Source: Clostridia bacterium
GTDB taxonomy: Bacteria; Bacillota; UBA994; PWPR01
Reading direction: 5' to 3'
Length of the DNA: 5,408 nt
Assembly: GCA_003557085.1 (NCBI GenBank)
Contig: PWPR01000134.1
Span: 1 to 5,408, forward strand
A program made the translations under genes and the position numbers. Positions within the stretch are counted from its first letter, which is position 1. The number at the start of each line of letters is the position of its first letter. Shown in pieces: positions 1 to 5,408 of this stretch. The notes under the pieces are model-generated. The model ran no database searches. It saw only the letters and a list, made by a program, of their open reading frames with translations, and was not told the DNA's origin.

Positions 1-1898
1 ATTTTGCTGAAGCTGCCTCTGGGATTGTCATTATAGGGCAATCTAGTGGTCTTATTAAGGATAATATTATAAAAGATAATATTGCAGGATATGATACATA
101 TCCTGATCTAATCTTTAAATACCTTAGAGAAGACCCAAGCTTCTATAATTGGGTAGCTGAGTGGGGTCAACACCCTGCATTCCCAAGTGGAATATTAGTT
201 TCACAGCACTCAAATCCAGTAGTTCAAGGCAATACTATTACTGGAAATGATGGTGGTGGTATAGGCGCTCTTCATGGAAGCAAAGTTACTGCTATAGACA
301 ACATTATTAGCAATAATGGCAATGACTCTCTAGGTGCTATCACTGGTGGAGTGATGGCAGCATATGAAGGAGTATTAGCTTTATCGGGTAATAATATCAC
401 TAATAATATGGGACCAGCTGTCTGGGTAGATAATAGGAACTCCGAAATACATGATAGCAATAGTACTCTAATTAGTTTACCTAATGGAACTAGCTACAAT
501 ACAGTAAGAGAAAATGCTGTTATAGGCAAAGTTGTTTCATGGCCATATCAACGCCCTTCATATCAAACTGCTGACAGTCCTGAACTTATTAATGTGCCAG
601 GTGATTATACTTCAATACAAGCAGCTATAGATGTAGCTAATCATGGAGACACAATTATTATAGCACCTGGGGTATACCAGCAAAGCATAGATTTTAAAGG
701 TAAACACATTACCATCAGAAGTCAAGATCCTTATAATGAAGATGTTGTTAAGTCAACAGTTTTACAAGGTGGGGATCCTAATGCTGCTGACAATGGTCAG
801 GGACCTATTATTATGTTTATTAATGGAGAAGGAGAACAAGCAGTCCTTGAAGGCTTGACCTTAAAAAACTTAGATGAAGACTACTTTAACATGTCTACAA
901 TTTACATTGAAAGTGCAAGTCCTACTATTCGAAATAACTATATTACCAGTCAGAATGGTACTGCTATATTAATGAACTTCGCTTATACAAATCTCTATCA
1001 AAAAACAGATTCAGAGGATTCTGGAAGATTTACTTCTCAGGAAGGATATGAAACAGCACCGTCTATAATAGGAAATACTATCTATGACAGTAAAGCTGGA
1101 GGAGGCATGTGGTTTTATCATGCTTCACCAACAATTGTCAACAATAGATTTCTCAACAATAATGGGCACCTATCAGGTGCTATTCATAATTGGTTTTCTT
1201 CTGCAGTAATTGAAAATAATGAGTTCATTGGCAACACTGGCGAAGTTGGAGGAGCACTTCATTATGAAAACTTTGCAATAGCTCATATCAAGGATAATAC
1301 CTTTATCGAAAACAAGGCAAATCATGGTGGTGCAGTCCATATTGATAGCCCTACTTATGGAATTGTTTCAAGAAATGTTTTTAAACAAAATCAAGTTAGT
1401 TATCAAAGCATAGGTAGCGCATCTTCTCTTGGAATGCTAGCAGAAATTGTATTCTCTAATAATCTTATAACTGATAACTATGGATGGCCAATCTTTGCTG
1501 GCGGGTCAAAAGCTACCTTAATTAACAATACTCTAGCAAATAATTGGCGTGAGCCAGGAAGTAGACATTCACAAGGGGTACTAGCTATGGGAGCAGGAGT
1601 TATAGATGGTTATAACAATATCTTCTACAACAGTGCACTAAACGAATACCAAGGAGATGGTGTTGGTTACGTAATTGTACAAAACAGCTTGTTCTTTGAC
1701 GCTGATCAAGGAGTTTGGCCTGGTGAAGGCAACTTCTTTGCAAACCCAAGGTTTGTTTCTAGCGAGGACTATAGGCTTAGGGCAAACTCACCAGCAATAA
1801 ACAGAGGAGTACATGTTGACTTAGATATTGACATTATGCATAATGATAGACCTCAAGGATCAAGCTTTGATATGGGAGCTTATGAATACATGCCATAG
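1..1898 (+). CDS. Parallel beta-helix surface/secreted protein with C-terminal choice-of-anchor Q-like domain (5'-partial)
   Basis: The reading frame is open from base 3 to the TAG at 1896-1898, giving 631 visible residues. The true start lies left of the window. A GTG at 351 is in frame, but it has no separate ribosome binding site and the same repeat pattern continues upstream of it. The sequence shows recurring short turns of the form N-x-I/F-x-x-N, such as VVQGNTITGN, PTIRNNYITS, AVIENNEFIGN and HIKDNTFIEN, typical of PbH1 repeats in the pectin-lyase-like fold. Around visible residues 198-240 a new helix begins (DYTSIQAAIDVANHGDTI, then APGVY), so two helical domains seem to lie in tandem. 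The last ~45 residues (DYRLRANSPAINRG, then DMGAYEY) match the choice-of-anchor Q pattern. No sorting signal or membrane anchor follows, since the protein ends MP. The family is usually extracellular; any substrate is unknown. A signal peptide cannot be checked because the N-terminus is missing. Confidence 0.9.
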   Translation, partial: FAEAASGIVIIGQSSGLIKDNIIKDNIAGYDTYPDLIFKYLREDPSFYNWVAEWGQHPAFPSGILVSQHSNPVVQGNTITGNDGGGIGALHGSKVTAIDNIISNNGNDSLGAITGGVMAAYEGVLALSGNNITNNMGPAVWVDNRNSEIHDSNSTLISLPNGTSYNTVRENAVIGKVVSWPYQRPSYQTADSPELINVPGDYTSIQAAIDVANHGDTIIIAPGVYQQSIDFKGKHITIRSQDPYNEDVVKSTVLQGGDPNAADNGQGPIIMFINGEGEQAVLEGLTLKNLDEDYFNMSTIYIESASPTIRNNYITSQNGTAILMNFAYTNLYQKTDSEDSGRFTSQEGYETAPSIIGNTIYDSKAGGGMWFYHASPTIVNNRFLNNNGHLSGAIHNWFSSAVIENNEFIGNTGEVGGALHYENFAIAHIKDNTFIENKANHGGAVHIDSPTYGIVSRNVFKQNQVSYQSIGSASSLGMLAEIVFSNNLITDNYGWPIFAGGSKATLINNTLANNWREPGSRHSQGVLAMGAGVIDGYNNIFYNSALNEYQGDGVGYVIVQNSLFFDADQGVWPGEGNFFANPRFVSSEDYRLRANSPAINRGVHVDLDIDIMHNDRPQGSSFDMGAYEYMP

Positions 1899-1907
1899 AT
1901 TTAGAAT

Positions 1908-1934
1908 AGGGACTCATTATAACATGAGTCCCTT
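1908..1934 (+). terminator. Hairpin terminator after the beta-helix gene
   Basis: A perfect 10-bp stem, AGGGACTCAT paired with ATGAGTCCCT, encloses the six-base loop TATAAC. It begins 10 bases after the stop codon. Only two T residues follow directly, so the U-tract is weak, but position and stem quality support a transcript end or 3' stabilising hairpin. Confidence 0.7.
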
Positions 1935-2049
1935 AATCATTATGAGCAGTCAATATTATTTTTAATACTAATTAGAAATTACTAACTTTATAAATAGTTG
2001 AGCTTCAATTTATGCACATATTTAATTTCTGGATAATCTATACTAAGCT

Positions 2050-2071
2050 AGTTAAAATTTAGTTTAAATTT
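2050..2071 (+). repeat. Imperfect 11-bp tandem A/T repeat upstream of the heliorhodopsin promoter
   Basis: AGTTAAAATTT (2050-2060) is followed directly by AGTTTAAATTT (2061-2071), with one mismatch. The 11-base period is close to one helical turn, so the A/T tracts lie on the same DNA face. It ends about 34 bases before the -10 box, a place where an UP element or regulator site could sit. The rest of the 1935-2104 stretch is A+T-rich and shows no gene that I can support. Confidence 0.4.
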
Positions 2072-2080
2072 GTCAGTGAA

Positions 2081-2110
2081 TAAACATTCTGGAGCTTTTG
2101 ATGATATAAT
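2081..2110 (+). promoter_or_regulatory. Extended -10 promoter for the heliorhodopsin gene
   Basis: A perfect TATAAT at 2105-2110 is preceded by TGA (2102-2104), giving the extended -10 motif TGnTATAAT of housekeeping sigma factors. A weak -35, TAAACA at 2081-2086 (4 of 6 matches to TTGACA), lies 18 bases upstream. Transcription would start near 2117, leaving a leader of about 50 A+T-rich bases. A second TATAAT at 2132-2137 lacks a usable -35 and is a poorer candidate. Confidence 0.65.
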
Positions 2111-2151
2111 AGAGACAATTATTAGATAATTTATAATAATTTACTAAATAT

Positions 2152-2156
2152 AGAGG
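2152..2156 (+). promoter_or_regulatory. Ribosome binding site that decides the heliorhodopsin start
   Basis: AGAGG directly abuts the ATG at 2157, leaving no spacer, but stands 9 bases before the ATG at 2166. This favours 2166 as the start codon. Confidence 0.7.
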
Positions 2157-2165
2157 ATGATAGTC

Positions 2166-2945
2166 ATGAAAGAAAAATTACTTAAACTAAAAAAGTTTAA
2201 CTTAATTATGGGATTTTTACACTTAGCTCAGGGTCTTATAATGCTATTTTTATCAACAAGTGTAATTCAAGCAATATCTGAATTTCAGCCAACAATTCAG
2301 CTCTTTTATCTTGAATTTAACACGGTGACAAGATCACTTGAAAATGCAAGCAGAGAATTGTTTCAATTGCCTTTTGGAGTTTTAGTAGCTTCCTTCTTAC
2401 TTGTTTCTGCTTTAGCTCACTTCTTAATTTATTCTAAAAGCAAGACTTATTTTAGAGATTTGGAACAGGGTATAAATAAGTTTAGATGGTTTGAATACGC
2501 CATAAGCTCATCAATAATGATAGTATTAATTGCAACTTTGTTTGGCATTCATGATCTTGCTTCACTTGTGCTAATATTTATAGTGAATGCAGCTATGAAC
2601 TTATTTGGCTTAGATATGGAGCTACTAAACGCTGGCACTAAAAAAGAAAAGGTGAACTGGGGCCCATTTATTTGGGGTAGCATAGCTGGAATTGCACCGT
2701 GGATTGCGATATTCTTATATATGTTTGGTACAGGTAATTTTGATATGGTGCCATGGTTTGTCTGGGCTATAGTAGGTACATATTTTATAGCTTTTAATAC
2801 TTTTCCTATTAATATGATTTTACAATATAAGAAAGTTGGAAAATGGAAAGACTATTTGTATGGTGAAAGAGTATACATAGTCTTAAGCTTAGTTGCTAAG
2901 TCTATACTTGCTTGGTTAGTCCTATTTGGTGCCATGCAACCTTAA
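2166..2945 (+). CDS. Heliorhodopsin (seven-helix retinal protein)
   Basis: This 259-residue protein carries the heliorhodopsin signatures in order: RWFEY at 107-111 (helix 3), NAAMNLFGLDME at 141-152 (helix 4), and GERVYIVLSLVAKSILAW at 233-250 (helix 7). By family knowledge K245 binds retinal as a Schiff base, E110 is its counterion, S241 lies one turn before the lysine, and H19 and H85 correspond to the two conserved pocket histidines. Seven hydrophobic segments lie near 11-33, 69-92, 104-127, 129-150, 165-187, 195-219 and 232-256. The Lys-rich N-terminus (MKEKLLKLKK) fits a cytoplasmic N-terminus, the inverted topology of this family. The polar stretch 34-66 corresponds to the long A-B loop, which forms a beta-sheet in known structures. 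The family is not known mainly for ion pumping, and a sensory or enzyme-regulating role is proposed. The start at 2166 is chosen over 2157 because of ribosome binding site spacing. The gene looks monocistronic. Length is normal for the family and all key residues are present. Confidence 0.95.
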   Translation: MKEKLLKLKKFNLIMGFLHLAQGLIMLFLSTSVIQAISEFQPTIQLFYLEFNTVTRSLENASRELFQLPFGVLVASFLLVSALAHFLIYSKSKTYFRDLEQGINKFRWFEYAISSSIMIVLIATLFGIHDLASLVLIFIVNAAMNLFGLDMELLNAGTKKEKVNWGPFIWGSIAGIAPWIAIFLYMFGTGNFDMVPWFVWAIVGTYFIAFNTFPINMILQYKKVGKWKDYLYGERVYIVLSLVAKSILAWLVLFGAMQP

Positions 2946-2959
2946 GGATTGCTTTTTTT
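2936..2959 (+). terminator. First terminator, overlapping the heliorhodopsin stop codon
   Basis: GCAACC (2936-2941) pairs with GGATTGC (2946-2952) with one bulged A, closing a TTAA loop that contains most of the TAA stop. Seven T residues follow at 2953-2959. The stem is short (6 bp) and a terminating ribosome would cover it, so it may be partial. Confidence 0.55.
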
Positions 2960-2974
2960 GATTATTATATGACT

Positions 2975-3010
2975 AAAGAAAGTTACAGTTTTCATGCTGT
3001 AGCTTTTTTT
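2975..3010 (+). terminator. Second, stronger terminator after the heliorhodopsin gene
   Basis: AGTTACAG (2981-2988) pairs with CTGTAGCT (2997-3004) with one G-U wobble around an 8-base loop. The stem can extend outwards through the A-rich flank (2975-2980) pairing with the seven-T tract at 3004-3010. This is a classic intrinsic terminator. Confidence 0.8.
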
Positions 3011-3050
3011 ATGTAGCAATTTAGAAACAGCTTTGGTTTAACATATGCTT

Positions 3051-3056
3051 TATAAT
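3051..3056 (+). promoter_or_regulatory. Probable -10 box for the tandem GNAT gene
   Basis: A perfect TATAAT lies 32 bases before the start codon, just after the preceding terminator. No good -35 hexamer stands at 16-18 bases upstream, so this is inferred from the -10 match and its position. Confidence 0.45.
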
Positions 3057-3088
3057 ACTATTCATGAAGTCACAAACATGGAGGAATT

Positions 3089-4054
3089 ATGAAGATAGAA
3101 AATCTAACTAATATACACCTTGAAAGATGCTATACTCTTGCTAATGCTCAATATTTAAATGCCTGCAAGGTTTTGCCTAAGCTATTTAATGAAGGTTATA
3201 CAATTAAACTTCAAGAAAACCTTGCAACCTTACTAGATGAAAATAACGGTATAGCATTATTTGATAAAGATGACTTTATTGGTTATTTAGCATTTGGAAG
3301 CCCTTGGATAAATAGAGAAACACAAAATTTAGGCGTTACCTCTCCTGTTTATGGTTATGGAATAAAAGAAGGTTACAATAGGCAAAATATTGCCTCTAGA
3401 TTATTTCAAGGAGTTGCTGAAATTTTTGTGGAAAAAGAGATAAAGCACTACAATATTAAATTATTTGCTTATGACACTGAAGTCATAAAATCCTACTTTT
3501 ACAATGGGTTTGGTATGTTAGCAACAGATAAAATAAGACCTATAGAACCAAACATGCCCTTCACTATTAATAAAGAATACTTTATCCAGGAATTAAGTCT
3601 TGAATACATAAGAACTAAAGAGCAGGAGCTTCTAAACATATGGGAAAAACTGATTAACCATCTTAGAAGTAGCCCATCTTTTTATCCCTCAATTGAGTTT
3701 TCTAATGATATGTTCATTGACCATATATACACTCCATCGACACGTGTTTTTGGTCTATTCCATCAAAATAAAGTAATTGGCATGCTTAATGTACTTGTTA
3801 GCAGGAATAGCTTCATAAATGATAATCCTCACACCATAAATATTGGAGACTTATATCTTTACCCTAAACACAGAGGAGATAATCTGTCATATACACTAAT
3901 CTCATATGTCAACAATATTTTGCACAATGAAGGATATAGAAAAATGAGAGTTGTCCATGGCACAATTAACCCAACAGCTTTAAGATTTTGGGATAAATAT
4001 TTCACTAGCTATACCTATACCTTAACGAGAACTATTAGCACAAAATATTTATAA
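3089..4054 (+). CDS. Tandem-domain GNAT-like N-acetyltransferase
   Basis: This 321-residue cytosolic protein appears to hold two GNAT-like halves. In the first half, a strand with the pattern GIALFDKDDFIGYLAF (54-69) is followed by a motif A-like segment YNRQNIASRLFQ (96-107) and YFYNGFGM (136-143). In the second half, VFGLFHQNKVIGMLNVLV (220-237) is followed by GDLYLYPKHRGDNLSYTL (253-270) and NPTALRFWDKYF (294-305). The order strand, R/H-rich acetyl-CoA loop, helix, then N-x-x-A-x-x-F/Y is the usual GNAT layout. Both acetyl-CoA loops depart from the strict Q/R-x-x-G-x-G/A consensus, so one or both sites may be weak or inactive. The start is supported by GGAGG at 3080-3084, four bases before the ATG. 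The gene has its own -10 and lies between terminators, so it is probably monocistronic. The substrate is unknown. The GNAT assignment is fairly secure, the two-domain reading somewhat less so. Confidence 0.8.
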   Translation: MKIENLTNIHLERCYTLANAQYLNACKVLPKLFNEGYTIKLQENLATLLDENNGIALFDKDDFIGYLAFGSPWINRETQNLGVTSPVYGYGIKEGYNRQNIASRLFQGVAEIFVEKEIKHYNIKLFAYDTEVIKSYFYNGFGMLATDKIRPIEPNMPFTINKEYFIQELSLEYIRTKEQELLNIWEKLINHLRSSPSFYPSIEFSNDMFIDHIYTPSTRVFGLFHQNKVIGMLNVLVSRNSFINDNPHTINIGDLYLYPKHRGDNLSYTLISYVNNILHNEGYRKMRVVHGTINPTALRFWDKYFTSYTYTLTRTISTKYL

Positions 4055-4069
4055 TGATACTAAAAATTA

Positions 4070-4107
4070 CTTAAGAGAAAACTCCATCTAAGGCGTCTTC
4101 TCTTAAG
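4070..4107. terminator. Bidirectional hairpin terminator between convergent genes
   Basis: Two 16-base arms (4070-4085 and 4092-4107) pair at 14 of 16 positions around the loop ATCTAA. The outer ten pairs, CTTAAGAGAA with TTCTCTTAAG, are perfect. On the plus strand CGTTTTA follows. On the minus strand TAATTTTTAG follows. It lies 15 bases past the plus-strand stop and so can serve both transcripts. Confidence 0.75.
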
Positions 4108-4123
4108 CGTTTTACAAGCTTGA

Positions 4124-4151
4124 AGACTTATTAGTTGAAACTCATAAGTCT
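4124..4151 (-). terminator. Second hairpin downstream of the minus-strand acetyltransferase
   Basis: AGACTTAT (4124-4131) and ATAAGTCT (4144-4151) form a perfect 8-bp stem. Three further inner pairs follow a single mismatch and close a TGAA loop. On the minus strand it begins 24 bases after the stop codon, but no T-tract follows it, so it may be a 3' stabilising hairpin rather than a terminator by itself. Confidence 0.4.
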
Positions 4152-4175
4152 AAATCAGCATAGCTTGGCTCTGTA

Positions 4176-4940
4176 TTATAATTTAAACCAATAATATGGC
4201 TTTTGTCTAATTAAGCTAAAATCACACTTCTCGGCTAGTTTAATTGATGGCACATTGGATTCTACACAATCCCAATGTGCAATCTTGCTAAGTAAAATTG
4301 ATTTATTCACAAACTCTTTTACTAAGTTCGTTGCCAAATTTTTTTTCCTGTGCTCTTTAGCTACTTCAATATCTACTGCTAGATAATTATTGTATGAAGC
4401 ACTCCCAAAACATACACCCACTATTTCATTATCTATCACTGCAATATATGCTAATGAGTTAGCATAAAAATCATCAAAACTATGCCATGAGTATACAATA
4501 CGATCCAGTATCATATCTAAATTCTCATATTCTTTAGATACAAGGTCTTTGTCTACTTCTACTATTCTATACTCTTCTGGCAGGTAATAACTATCAGTTA
4601 TTTTAGTACTCTTTCTAAAAGTGTATTCGAGTTCCTTATTAATCTCTTTGTCAGCAAAAATCCTCATGATTGACTTTTCAATGTGTTTACTCTCAGTAGA
4701 AAACTCAAAGTTTTCCACTCCAGTTTTCTTCACTTCCAAAAATGCTTTGTCTTCAAGAAAACTCTTTAGATGTTCATCAGTCACATCAGTTCCTAGCAAG
4801 CAATAACCTCCAACACAATATGAGTACACTAGAGCCAATCTAGGATTATTGTTGCAGTCTAAAACAATTTTTCCTTTTGCGATACCAGCTAAAATACTTG
4901 AGTAACTTGGACATTTATCTGTTAATAATTTGTTTATCAT
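4176..4940 (-). CDS. GNAT family N-acetyltransferase, GNAT_acetyltr_2 type
   Basis: This 254-residue protein has a poorly conserved N-terminal half and a clear C-terminal GNAT domain. AYIAVIDNEIVGVCFGSA (164-181) forms the central strands. The segment 189-211 is motif A, with the acetyl-CoA loop at EHRKKNLAT (196-204). WDCVESNVPSIKLAEKCDF (223-241) followed by PYYWF (248-252) is the characteristic ending of the GNAT_acetyltr_2 (PF12746-like) group. Length fits that group. The start is supported by GAGG, six bases before the ATG at 4940. An overlapping ATG at 4944 is in another frame. The gene follows the Rieske gene by 29 bases with no promoter or terminator between, so the two are probably cotranscribed. 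The substrate is unknown, and the low similarity to the convergent tandem GNAT argues against recent duplication. It is presumably cytosolic. Confidence 0.85.
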   Translation of the reverse strand: MINKLLTDKCPSYSSILAGIAKGKIVLDCNNNPRLALVYSYCVGGYCLLGTDVTDEHLKSFLEDKAFLEVKKTGVENFEFSTESKHIEKSIMRIFADKEINKELEYTFRKSTKITDSYYLPEEYRIVEVDKDLVSKEYENLDMILDRIVYSWHSFDDFYANSLAYIAVIDNEIVGVCFGSASYNNYLAVDIEVAKEHRKKNLATNLVKEFVNKSILLSKIAHWDCVESNVPSIKLAEKCDFSLIRQKPYYWFKL

Positions 4941-4969
4941 TCATTGCCTCACTTTTGGGTTTTCTTCTT

Positions 4970-5317
4970 CTAAATATCTATATAGTACTTCCCGTCTTTC
5001 TCTAAAACTTGGTATGTCTTCAAATCCTTAGACAGTCCTAGGGTTTTAGTTATATTGCTAAGTATTTTTGGCCATTCACCGACCCAGCTTAATACAGTTC
5101 CATCTACTATGCTAAACTCAGAGCCATGGCATGGGCATTTTAATACTAAGCCCCTTAGTTCTCCTTCAGCTAAGCTGCAACCTAGATGAGTACATTTAGC
5201 TGATATCGCATACACATCTCCGTCAACCCTTGCAACTACCAGTTTCTTATTACCAGCCTCAACTTCTAGTAGCATACCTTCATTTAATTGGCTAAGCTCT
5301 TTGATTTCATAAGTCAT
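4970..5317 (-). CDS. Small soluble Rieske [2Fe-2S] protein
   Basis: This 115-residue protein (counted from the ATG at 5317) carries CTHLGC at 42-47 and CPCHGS at 61-66. The cluster ligands are therefore C42, H44, C61 and H64, with 16 residues between H44 and C61, the normal Rieske spacing. The extra cysteines C47 and C63 match the disulfide pair known from bc1/b6f-type Rieske proteins, and S66 is the serine that raises the redox potential there. F68 replaces the usual Tyr. There is no signal peptide or membrane anchor, so it is probably a cytosolic electron carrier or part of a redox enzyme. The common G-P-A-x-x-P-L ending is replaced by a longer segment (about 78-100, WVGEWPKIL onward) before KTYQV. 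The start at 5317 is chosen because GAGGTGA (5329-5323) is a near-perfect ribosome binding site for it, whereas the GTG at 5326 falls inside that site. The redox partner is unknown. Confidence 0.92.
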   Translation of the reverse strand: MTYEIKELSQLNEGMLLEVEAGNKKLVVARVDGDVYAISAKCTHLGCSLAEGELRGLVLKCPCHGSEFSIVDGTVLSWVGEWPKILSNITKTLGLSKDLKTYQVLEKDGKYYIDI

Positions 5318-5322
5318 TTTTC

Positions 5323-5329
5323 TCACCTC
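5323..5329 (-). promoter_or_regulatory. Ribosome binding site that decides the Rieske start
   Basis: GAGGTGA on the minus strand matches the end of 16S rRNA closely and stands 5 bases before the ATG at 5317. It contains the in-frame GTG at 5326-5324, which therefore is unlikely to be the start codon. Confidence 0.8.
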
Positions 5330-5355
5330 TTTATTAATTTAACTACCTACAAGAA

Positions 5356-5408
5356 CTAGTTTCCACAATAAGTAATGTAACTATCTTGAAATCCTTCAGG
5401 CACTTTCA
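5356..5408 (-). CDS. Possible C-terminal end of an upstream minus-strand gene (partial)
   Basis: Read on the minus strand from 5406, 16 codons give KVPEGFQDSYITYCGN and then TAG at 5358-5356. The stop is 38 bases before the Rieske start, with no convincing promoter or terminator between, so it could be the preceding gene of the same operon. The stretch is too short to assign a family, and other frames here are also partly open. Confidence 0.35.
   Translation of the reverse strand, partial: KVPEGFQDSYITYCGN

Noticed and set aside
351..353. In-frame GTG as a start codon of the beta-helix gene
   Set aside because: No separate ribosome binding site precedes it, and the same frame with the same N-rich beta-helix repeats is open back to base 3, so it is internal.
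272..460. Antisense open frame within the beta-helix gene
   Set aside because: It lies wholly inside a well-supported coding region, has no ribosome binding site and resembles no family I know.
900..1650. Possible DNA repeat array
   Set aside because: The repetition is at protein level (beta-helix turns); the underlying bases differ too much for a CRISPR or tandem DNA repeat.
2157..2159. ATG as the heliorhodopsin start
   Set aside because: The AGAGG site touches it with no spacer; the ATG at 2166 has a workable 9-base spacing and gives the expected Lys-rich N-terminus.
4115..4122. CAAGCTTG palindrome between the convergent genes
   Set aside because: An 8-base perfect palindrome with no loop is expected by chance and has no supporting context.
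4621..4806. Antisense open frame within the GNAT_acetyltr_2 gene
   Set aside because: Its Ser-rich product is a shadow of the minus-strand gene, without start signals of its own.
5324..5326. GTG as the Rieske start
   Set aside because: It lies inside the GAGGTGA ribosome binding site that serves the ATG at 5317.

Overview
The window is a strongly A+T-rich stretch of bacterial chromosome. Strong Gram-positive-type ribosome binding sites (GGAGG, GAGGTGA), TATAAT-type promoters and hairpin-plus-T terminators suggest a low-GC monoderm, probably of the Firmicutes (Bacillota), perhaps Clostridia-like. I cannot name the species.

The layout is as follows. (1) From the left edge to 1898 (+) lies the 3' part of a large gene for a surface or secreted right-handed parallel beta-helix protein. 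Its C-terminus looks like a choice-of-anchor Q domain, and a hairpin follows it at 1908-1933. (2) An intergenic stretch of about 260 bases carries an extended -10 promoter and an 11-base tandem A/T repeat. It leads to 2166-2945 (+), a complete heliorhodopsin gene, which is the highlight of the window. The heliorhodopsin gene has its own promoter and two successive terminators, so it appears to be transcribed alone. (3) 3089-4054 (+) is a tandem-domain GNAT-like acetyltransferase with its own promoter and ribosome binding site. (4) A bidirectional hairpin terminator separates it from a convergent minus-strand pair. That pair is a small Rieske [2Fe-2S] protein (5317-4970) followed 29 bases later by a GNAT_acetyltr_2-type acetyltransferase (4940-4176), probably one operon. 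(5) The right edge may hold the last 16 codons of another minus-strand gene in the same operon.

The genes do not form one obvious pathway. The heliorhodopsin is an inverted-topology retinal protein family thought to act in light sensing or signalling rather than ion pumping. It is flanked by unrelated transcription units, and no carotenoid or retinal biosynthesis gene is visible. Three start sites are corrected here: the beta-helix gene is open to the left edge, the heliorhodopsin starts at 2166 rather than 2157, and the Rieske gene starts at 5317 rather than 5326.
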